The notes beneath the pieces were generated by a model. It saw only the letters and a program-made list of their open reading frames with translations. It was not told where the DNA came from and did no database searches. Of a DNA stretch of 12,397 nucleotides, positions 7,083 through 12,397 are shown piece by piece; position 1 is the first letter of the stretch, and every line of letters begins with the position of its first letter. Location: positions 1 through 12,397 of the forward strand of contig DXYE01000076.1 of NCBI GenBank assembly GCA_019415985.1. The letters are read 5' to 3'. Source of the stretch: Clostridiales bacterium. Its GTDB lineage: Bacteria > Bacillota > Clostridia > Oscillospirales > CAG-272. A program made the translations under genes and the position numbers.

Positions 7083-7716
7083 AACCCTGCCGTCTGATAT
7101 GTGAGGCGCTGTACACTCCGCTTCCTTTGAAGTCTTTTATTCACAAAAAAGAACTAAGCGTTAAGTCTCCGCATACAATGCAGAAGCGCAGCAATTGAAG
7201 AACAATGCAAAGAGGGATGAGGAATGTACGTCTTTATGCGTGCTCCTGACGCCTGTACATATTCAATGTCACACCTCTCTATTTACGTGCATCATCTGCA
7301 GCACTTGCCGGAAAGAGCCATTCCGCAGGCACACCCGAGATGTACCGAAAACGCCTGCTCCGCAAGGTAATGGGATTTTCCAAAGCCGCTCGGCGTTGTC
7401 CAGCACTGGTTCCTGTCTCTGAACCTCTTCCCTCCTGACGGCTTTCGCTTATGCATATACAGAAGCAGCGCCGGCTCATTGGAAAATGAATTTCAAAAAA
7501 TGCCCTTTTCAACCGTACGGTGCGCAGAGAGCTTTCAAAGCTAAGAAGGTATCGTTCCGCAGGTGTCGTGCCCCCTTGTCCGCTTTCGCAACACGGATGG
7601 AAAATGTCTGGTGTAAGTAAATAAATCACGTTCCAATGCCGACAACTGCGGCTTTGCCGGAAAGGATACATAAAATGCCTAGGATTTTACCTGGCAGGGA
7701 AGGAGTAGATTCCTCC
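7083..7716. other. Long gap between tatD and yybS
   Basis: These 634 bases hold no recognised gene and no clear terminator or promoter. There is no recognisable c-di-AMP (ydaO-type) riboswitch consensus, which I looked for because gdpP lies downstream. The main content is an interrupted + strand frame at 7224-7544, listed separately. A long minus-strand frame (7279-7671) overlaps it but has no family resemblance or ribosome binding site. Confidence 0.55.
7224..7544 (+). pseudogene. Interrupted small frame, possible gene remnant
   Basis: AGAGGGATGAGGA directly precedes ATG 7224. The frame encodes 48 residues (including MSHLSIYVHHLQHLPERAI) and meets TAA at 7368-7370. The same frame then stays open for 57 more codons (including PLGVVQHWFLSLNLFPPDGF) to TAA 7542-7544. 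Without the single inner stop it would make about 105 residues. I recognise no family. It may be a decayed gene, a real 48-residue protein, or chance. A 32-residue ORF (start 7349) in another frame overlaps the junction. Confidence 0.22.
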
Positions 7717-8733
7717 ATGCCGCTATATACCCTGAGAATAGGCTCAGCCATTGTGTTTTTTGGAGCAACAGCAGCAAGCTCGGTTTTATTCGCCCTGACA
7801 CTGCAGACGCCTTCGTCTTTTCTGTTTCTCATCCTTGCAGCGTCCTTGACTGTCTTTCTCAGATTAGCCGTTCACTCGCCGTGGGTCTATCTCGCCGCTC
7901 TGCCGGCTCTCATCGCCGGATTTTTGACAGGAGGGGCTTTTACAGCCGCCGCCTCTCTGTTATGGCTCCCTCTGGCCGCAGCGATATCCATATGCATTCT
8001 GCGCGGACAGAATAAAAAGCAGGTGACGCTTGTTTCCGTTTTCACCCTGCTGGCAGCCGCATGCCTATGGTTTGCCATATGGTTTGCCTTTTCTTACGGC
8101 AGCCTGTCTCCGGCTCTCCTGAGAGATACATTCTCCGGCTGGTATGACCGGCTTCGGGCAGCCATGTTTCCAAGCGCCTCCATTGACCTCTTATATGAAT
8201 ATTTGGCGCCATCCCTTAACGGCTCGCTCAGCCTGGATGCATTCCGTGCTCAGATGTCCGCGCTGGCCGATGCCTTTTTCCTCTCCCTGAAAATGATGAC
8301 GCCGGCTATCATCGGACTTCTGGCTATACTCTCCTCCTATTTGTCCGTGTCCCTTGCCGCGCTGTGGATTAAAATCATGAACTGTCCCCTTTTGATTCCA
8401 TGCCGTCCTTTCACCGTCAACGTATCGCCCATAGCGGCGTCTGTATATGTTTTGGCTTATTTTGCATCCTCCGCCGCGTCGCTGGCCGAGGAAACCCGCA
8501 TTGCCTTGGGAATCAACAATGTTGTACTTCTGTTCATGCCCGCCATGCTGCTTATGGGCGGCAAATGCCTGCTGCGGCTTGCGAAAAATCCTCTGCGCCG
8601 ACGTATTTTTCTTCTCTCAGCGCTGTTCCTCCTTCTCTTCCTCTGGAACGGACTTAGCTGGTATCTTGTTTCGCTGCTCGGCGTCGTCGACTGCTTCCGT
8701 TCCGCCTACAGGAACAAAGTCAATCGCAGTTAA
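7717..8733 (+). CDS. yybS: DUF2232 (YybS-like) polytopic membrane protein
   Basis: The product has 338 residues, is strongly hydrophobic and is likely to span the membrane seven or eight times. Hydrophobic blocks include the first 30 residues, LTVFLRLAVHSPWVYLAALP, LLWLPLAAAISICIL and the C-terminal FLLSALFLLLFLWNGLSWYL. The segment near the end with AASVYVLAYFASS and SLLGVVDCFRSAYRNK fits the DUF2232 C-terminus, and the position immediately before gdpP is the conserved Firmicutes arrangement. The molecular function is unknown. ATG 7717 is chosen because AGGGAAGGAG lies 11 bases upstream, the same spacing as for nagA and metG. ATG 7675, with AAAGGA 8 bases before it, would add 14 polar residues and cannot be excluded. 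gdpP begins 49 bases after the stop. Confidence 0.86.
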   Translation: MPLYTLRIGSAIVFFGATAASSVLFALTLQTPSSFLFLILAASLTVFLRLAVHSPWVYLAALPALIAGFLTGGAFTAAASLLWLPLAAAISICILRGQNKKQVTLVSVFTLLAAACLWFAIWFAFSYGSLSPALLRDTFSGWYDRLRAAMFPSASIDLLYEYLAPSLNGSLSLDAFRAQMSALADAFFLSLKMMTPAIIGLLAILSSYLSVSLAALWIKIMNCPLLIPCRPFTVNVSPIAASVYVLAYFASSAASLAEETRIALGINNVVLLFMPAMLLMGGKCLLRLAKNPLRRRIFLLSALFLLLFLWNGLSWYLVSLLGVVDCFRSAYRNKVNRS

Positions 8734-8782
8734 TGATATTATCATAACGAATTTCCATTTACCCGAGAAAGGATTGTTTAAG

Positions 8783-10834
8783 ATGTTCAGACCGAAAAGC
8801 CCCCGAATGGATGGTCGCACGATTCGCTCTCTTATCTTTGTGCTGCTGTCCGCGCTTTATTTTGCCGGCTGCTTCTGGTATTTGGAACACACACCGGCAG
8901 ACGAACGTTCCCTGTCCACTCTAACGCTTCTCCTGGGCTATCTGGCGCTTTGCCTGCTGGCTGCATGCACATTGCTTTTGCTGCGCCGGGCGGTACGTGT
9001 GAGCGCCGCCGTTTCCGGGGGGGCCGAAGGCATTCTCCGCAGCATGACGCTGGATGTGATCTCAAAGCTTTACATGCCGGTGCTGATCTGCGACGATACG
9101 GGAAAAATCATCTGGTATAATAAGGCGTTCGCCCAGCTCTATTATACGGGGGAGGCTCTGTACGGAAAATATCTAGATCAATTCTGCACGGCAGATGTCG
9201 GAGAGATCCTGACCAGCGACCGTACCGACGGCGTAGAAGCCGGCATTTTCATGAACGAGCACGATGAACATCCCGAACGCTTTTTTGCCATAAAGGGATA
9301 CCGTTTTCCGGCTCAGGGCAAAAGCTATGTCATCACTTTCTGGTCCGACCGCTCAGAACTCAAGCTCGCGTACCGTAAGATCGAAGAGGAGTCCCTCATC
9401 GTCGCATATATCATCATCGACAACCTGGAGGAAATGCTTCAGGTTGCGCAGGAGAAATACCGCATCGCCTCAGCCAACATCGAATCCATTCTGCGTACCT
9501 GGGCTGCCCGTGTAAACGGTGTGCTGAAGGAATACGAAAAGGACCGCTATATGCTTCTTTTCGAGGCAAAGTATCTGGGGGAAATGGTGGCGGATCGCTT
9601 TACGATCCTTGACAAGGTAAGGGAAATCCGTATCGGAGAAAGCTGCATGCCGGTAACGATTTCCATAGGCATTTCGAACATCAGCGGTACGCTCGCGGAA
9701 AAAGAGGCAGCGTCCCATGCCGCCCTGGACCTCGCTCTTCAGCGGGGCGGCGATCAGGTCGTCTACAAAACCAAGTCCGGCGTCGAGTTTTACGGCGGTA
9801 AAACCAAATCCGTTCAGAAACGGACAAAGGTGCGCGCACGCGTCATTGCGAACGAACTGGCAATGCTGATTTCGCGCTCCTCAAACGTTTTAATTATGGG
9901 ACACCGCTTCGCCGACCACGACGCCTTCGGCTCCTGCATCGGTATTGCAAAGCTCGCAATGTTCTGCGGTGTACGGCCCAGCATAGCCGTAAACCGTTCC
10001 GATCCCAATATTCAGAATCTTCTAAATCTGATTTCGAGAAAGCCCGAATACAGCGATGTTTTTGTCGATTCCACAGAGGCTGCGGACCTCATACGTTCCG
10101 ATACCCTCCTGGTTGTCTGCGACGTATGCAATCCCGCGCATTTTGAGGCACCGGAGCTTGTGGACAATGTGGAAAATATCGTCATCATCGACCATCATAG
10201 AAAGACTGCCGAATTCAAATTTGCGACAAAGGTAGCCTATATCGAGCCCTCCGCCTCCTCGGCCAGCGAGCTGGTCACAGAAATTTTGGAACAGTCTCTG
10301 CCGCTCGGCGCGCTTCCAAAGGAGGAAGCGGATCTGCTTTTGGCAGGCATTTTACTGGATACAAACCAATTTACCAGAAATACAGGCGTCAGAACCTTCA
10401 GCGCTGCCCTTTACCTGCGCGGCGAAGGCGCCAATCCCGCCGACGTCCGCATGCTGTTTAGGACCAATTTGGATGAATTCATGCGGGAGGCAAAATTTGA
10501 ATCCAATGTCGTCATATACCGCGACATCATCGCCATCGCCATGCGGGACGGAGAGGACGCATCGTCAAATGACCGTATAGCCGCAGCCAAGGCAGCAGAC
10601 AAGCTGCTGTCCGTCGGGGGCGTCATGGCCTCCTTTGCCCTGGTACGGCTCGACGATACCATACATATCTCCGCACGCTCGCAGGGGGATATCAACGTAC
10701 AATTGATTCTCGAAAAGCTGGAGGGCGGCGGTCACTTTGATGTTGCAGGTGCGCAGATCAGGAGCGCATCCATGATGCAGACCCTGAACCGTCTGAAAAA
10801 GGCGATCGACGAATATCTGGAAACACTGATTTAA
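8783..10834 (+). CDS. gdpP: Cyclic-di-AMP phosphodiesterase GdpP
   Basis: GdpP hydrolyses the second messenger c-di-AMP to pApA at the membrane, which affects potassium and osmotic balance, wall stress and beta-lactam tolerance in Firmicutes. The 683 residues have the complete family layout. Two membrane helices lie at about 14-34 and 46-68, a PAS-like domain at about 95-188 (PVLICDDTGKIIWYNKAF), and a degenerate GGDEF domain at about 200-330 that lacks the signature and ends in LQRGGDQVVYK. The DHH domain follows with MGHRFADHDAFG (H374, D378, D380), VCDVCNPAHF (D447), IIDHH (468-472) and LLDTNQFT (D526). DHHA1 ends with EGGGHFDVAGAQ (647-658). All metal ligands are intact, so it should be active. 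ATG 8783 has AGAAAGGA 9 bases upstream; the same frame is open back to 8447 only because it overlaps yybS. rplI follows after 257 bases. Confidence 0.96.
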   Translation: MFRPKSPRMDGRTIRSLIFVLLSALYFAGCFWYLEHTPADERSLSTLTLLLGYLALCLLAACTLLLLRRAVRVSAAVSGGAEGILRSMTLDVISKLYMPVLICDDTGKIIWYNKAFAQLYYTGEALYGKYLDQFCTADVGEILTSDRTDGVEAGIFMNEHDEHPERFFAIKGYRFPAQGKSYVITFWSDRSELKLAYRKIEEESLIVAYIIIDNLEEMLQVAQEKYRIASANIESILRTWAARVNGVLKEYEKDRYMLLFEAKYLGEMVADRFTILDKVREIRIGESCMPVTISIGISNISGTLAEKEAASHAALDLALQRGGDQVVYKTKSGVEFYGGKTKSVQKRTKVRARVIANELAMLISRSSNVLIMGHRFADHDAFGSCIGIAKLAMFCGVRPSIAVNRSDPNIQNLLNLISRKPEYSDVFVDSTEAADLIRSDTLLVVCDVCNPAHFEAPELVDNVENIVIIDHHRKTAEFKFATKVAYIEPSASSASELVTEILEQSLPLGALPKEEADLLLAGILLDTNQFTRNTGVRTFSAALYLRGEGANPADVRMLFRTNLDEFMREAKFESNVVIYRDIIAIAMRDGEDASSNDRIAAAKAADKLLSVGGVMASFALVRLDDTIHISARSQGDINVQLILEKLEGGGHFDVAGAQIRSASMMQTLNRLKKAIDEYLETLI

Positions 10835-11091
10835 AGTCCGTTCGCAAAAAGCACAGCGCTTTATAGGCTGCGGTTCTGAAAAAGGGAATGACATGCAAAA
10901 TCCAGCCGCCGCGCGGCAAAGTCTCGGAAAGTGAGCAATGCCCGGGCAGCCGTCTCTTCGCTGTTGTCATTGTCATTTCCAACGGGGGCCGTCCTGCCGT
11001 TTTCATAAAACATACGATGAATTTTGCCCGGAGCCGGCCCCGGTTGGTTCCGGCATGCACCACTCACCGGGGAGAAAGGTACGTTAAACAC

Positions 11092-11544
11092 ATGAAAGTA
11101 GTATTATTGGAGGACGTCAGGGGACAGGGAAAAAAGGGGCAGGTCGTCAATGTTTCCGATGGTTATGCCCGGAATTTTCTGCTCCCAAAACACCTGGCGG
11201 TCATTGCTGATCAGAAAGCCATGAATGAAATCAAATCTCAAGAGGCCTCCCGTCTTCACAAAATTGAAATGGAAAAACAGCAGGCCAGAGAAACGGCCGC
11301 AAAACTTGAGGGTATCACGGTTAAAATTTCGCAGCAGGCCGGAGCGGATGGACGTCTGTACGGTTCTGTGACGGCGAAGGATATTGCGGAAGCCCTGCTG
11401 TCGCAGCACGGCGTTTCCATAGATAAGCGCAAGCTGCAGATCGGAGAATCTTTGAAAACATTCGGCACGCATATTGTTGAAATCAAACTGTATCCTGAAA
11501 TAACCGGAAAGGTTCACGTGGTGATCTCGGACACGAAGACCTGA
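11092..11544 (+). CDS. rplI: 50S ribosomal protein L9 (bL9)
   Basis: bL9 binds 23S rRNA at the base of the L1 stalk and helps keep the reading frame. The 150 residues are full length. The N-terminal domain is canonical, with MKVVLLEDVRGQGKKGQVVN (1-20), SDGYARNFLLPKHLA (22-36), then a long connecting helix rich in Glu, Lys and Gln, and the C-terminal domain with GRLYGSVTAKDIAEAL (86-101). The start is fixed by the invariant MKVVLL; GGAGAAAGG (11071-11079) ends 12 bases upstream, a rather long spacing. The frame is open back to 10888, but the extra residues have no family counterpart. It follows gdpP as in other Firmicutes but is not followed by the replicative helicase gene. A terminator lies 123 bases downstream. 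Confidence 0.98.
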   Translation: MKVVLLEDVRGQGKKGQVVNVSDGYARNFLLPKHLAVIADQKAMNEIKSQEASRLHKIEMEKQQARETAAKLEGITVKISQQAGADGRLYGSVTAKDIAEALLSQHGVSIDKRKLQIGESLKTFGTHIVEIKLYPEITGKVHVVISDTKT

Positions 11545-11667
11545 GCTGCGCTGTGCATCTCTCCGGGTATTGGGACCGTGAAAGGCTAAATACAAATGAA
11601 AAATCATGCAATTTTAAGTCTGTCATATGCATATTTCTTTCCATGGAGCCACAGTCGGTTCTCAGAC

Positions 11668-11708
11668 GGGTGCTGCAAAAGGAATTCTTTTGCAGCACCC
11701 ATTTTTTT
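11668..11708 (+). terminator. Rho-independent terminator of the yybS-gdpP-rplI unit
   Basis: GGGTGCTGCAAAAG (11668-11681) pairs perfectly with CTTTTGCAGCACCC (11687-11700) around a GAATT loop, a 14-bp stem, and seven T follow (11702-11708). No A run precedes the stem, so it acts on the + strand. It closes the unit 123 bases after the rplI stop. Confidence 0.95.
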
Positions 11709-12136
11709 GTTCCCTTCTTCTTTTGCCCGCTTTGTTCCCTTGTCAAGAAAAGCCTGTCTAAAATCCCTGGAGAAATGATGAAAACAGTCGAGCTTTTTTC
11801 TGCCGTTCAGCCAAACGGCAGGAGGACAGTTTCCGTCCAGAATCTGACTCTGCTGTCTTTGCACTTTCGAAAAATTTGAAACGGAACAGATATCTGACGA
11901 TGTTGTCATGCGAGACGTCGTCCGTCTCTATGCCCGCGGGTGCGGCAACCGCCTTTCGTTAGACTGGTCTTGTCTTTCCCAGCTTTTACCTTTCCAAGCT
12001 CCTTTCTTCGGTATATCCGTACCGAACCATATACCAAAAAACAAGGATTCCACGGATTTGCGCCTCCATTATTCGATGAAATTCGATATATTATGATATC
12101 AGCCGATAAATTTTATAATTTTTTTCGCATAAACTA
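11709..12136. other. A+T-rich gap upstream of the secreted-protein gene
   Basis: No gene can be supported in these 430 bases. Visible structure includes an 8-bp hairpin CTGCCGTT/AACGGCAG (11800-11807 with 11814-11821), a 6-bp hairpin GAGACG/CGTCTC (11912-11917 with 11923-11928), and a direct repeat ATTCGAT (12070-12076 and 12080-12086). A second possible promoter has TATAAT at 12114-12119 with only a weak TTATGA 17 bases upstream. The last 70 bases are very A+T-rich, as expected for a promoter region. Confidence 0.5.
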
Positions 12137-12165
12137 TGTACAAATGTAAATATATCATGTATAAT
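12137..12165 (+). promoter_or_regulatory. Predicted sigma-A promoter of the secreted-protein gene
   Basis: TGTACA (12137-12142), a 17-base spacer and a perfect TATAAT (12160-12165) lie in A+T-rich DNA about 60 bases before ATG 12225. Transcription would begin near 12172, just before a hairpin in the leader. Confidence 0.72.
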
Positions 12166-12175
12166 ATAACATACC

Positions 12176-12203
12176 GGCAGGAAAATTCCTGTCAGACCTT
12201 TTT
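12176..12203 (+). promoter_or_regulatory. 5'-UTR hairpin followed by a T run
   Basis: CAGGAA (12178-12183) pairs with TTCCTG (12186-12191); with GG/TC outside it (12176-12177 and 12192-12193) the stem reaches 8 pairs, one of them G-U. In RNA the loop would open to about six bases. Five bases later come five T (12199-12203). It lies between the predicted start of transcription and the ribosome binding site, so it could be a weak attenuator, an mRNA-stability element or an operator palindrome. The offset T run makes a strong terminator unlikely. Confidence 0.4.
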
Positions 12204-12224
12204 ATAATTTAAGGAGACTTCGTT

Positions 12225-12397
12225 ATGAGACCTTTCAAAGAACAGGAAATACTGAAATCAGACAAATCGTTTCACCGAACGGGGAGCCGAAGGGCTATCG
12301 CTCTGCTGATGTCCTTTCTGCTGCTTCTGCCGCTTATGATACCGGCCGCGGCCGCGGCCGTAGAGTACACGGATAACAGTGAACAGCTATGGGAAAC
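12225..12397 (+). CDS. Secreted protein, N-terminal fragment cut by window end
   Basis: AAGGAG (12211-12216) lies 8 bases before ATG 12225, an ideal ribosome binding site. The 57 visible codons begin with a polar, basic stretch (MRPFKEQEILKSDKSFHRTG, then SRR), a hydrophobic core (AIALLMSFLLLLPLMIP) and AAAAAVEY, which offers an A-x-A signal peptidase I site near residues 43-45. The mature part starts about VEYTDNSEQLWE, and the gene runs off the edge in frame. The long n-region and strong expression signals suggest an abundant envelope or exported protein, but the visible part does not identify a family. The alanine tract is coded by three tandem CGGCCG units. Confidence 0.75.
   Translation, partial: MRPFKEQEILKSDKSFHRTGSRRAIALLMSFLLLLPLMIPAAAAAVEYTDNSEQLWE

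Noticed and set aside
7279..7671. 130-codon minus-strand ORF in the tatD-yybS gap
   Set aside because: No ribosome binding site, odd Arg/Ser/Cys-rich composition and no family resemblance; typical of a chance frame in G+C-rich DNA.
8447..8782. N-terminal extension of gdpP back to 8447
   Set aside because: It overlaps yybS in another frame, and the start at 8783 has a proper ribosome binding site and fits the family length.
10888..11091. In-frame extension of rplI by 68 codons, with AAAAAGGG before ATG 10888
   Set aside because: bL9 begins invariantly with MKV, and the extra residues resemble no part of the family; probably an accidental open frame.
11596..11778. 60-codon ORF after rplI
   Set aside because: It runs through the 14-bp-stem terminator, so it would not be transcribed intact, and its composition is not protein-like.
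12010..12040. Hairpin GGTATAT/ATATACC followed by six A
   Set aside because: For a terminator on either strand the T run would have to follow the stem; here A bases follow on + and T bases precede on -, so it is neither.

Overview
The window looks like chromosomal DNA of an anaerobic low-G+C-phylum Gram-positive bacterium (Firmicutes, class Clostridia), although base composition is moderate to G+C-rich in genes and A+T-rich in several gaps. The main pointers are the gene order yybS-gdpP-rplI, a MetRS of the type with a C-terminal tRNA-binding domain followed by tatD, strong AGGAGG-like ribosome binding sites, a TTG start, a DUF975-type membrane protein and a DUF6125 protein. All recognisable genes lie on the + strand. 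I cannot name the genus.

Layout. (1) 93-394: a small unrecognised gene that seems split by a one-base frameshift in a C run, closed by a strong intrinsic terminator (408-436). (2) 464-1098: a promoter and a DUF6125 cysteine-rich protein. (3) 1134-2369: a well-formed promoter and nagA (N-acetylglucosamine-6-phosphate deacetylase), without nagB nearby. (4) 2370-2884: a gap of about 515 bases holding only weak small-ORF candidates. (5) 2885-5956: a DUF975-like membrane protein and metG, 63 bases apart and probably co-transcribed. (6) 5957-7082: a 313-base gap and tatD with a TTG start. (7) 7083-7716: a second long gap holding a reading frame interrupted by one stop codon. (8) 7717-11544: yybS, gdpP and rplI, the conserved Firmicutes module around c-di-AMP breakdown and ribosomal protein bL9, ended by a 14-bp-stem terminator at 11668-11708. 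(9) 11709-12397: a long A+T-rich upstream region with a good promoter and a 5'-UTR hairpin, leading to the first 57 codons of a secreted protein cut off by the window edge.

Functionally this is mostly housekeeping: amino-sugar recycling (nagA), translation (metG, rplI), nucleic-acid 3' processing (tatD) and second-messenger control (gdpP). I see no mobile element, CRISPR array, rRNA or tRNA, and no convincing new multi-gene system. The most useful leads are the frameshifted small gene at the left edge, the coding-like but broken or orphan frames in the unusually long gaps, and the structured leader of the secreted protein at the right edge.
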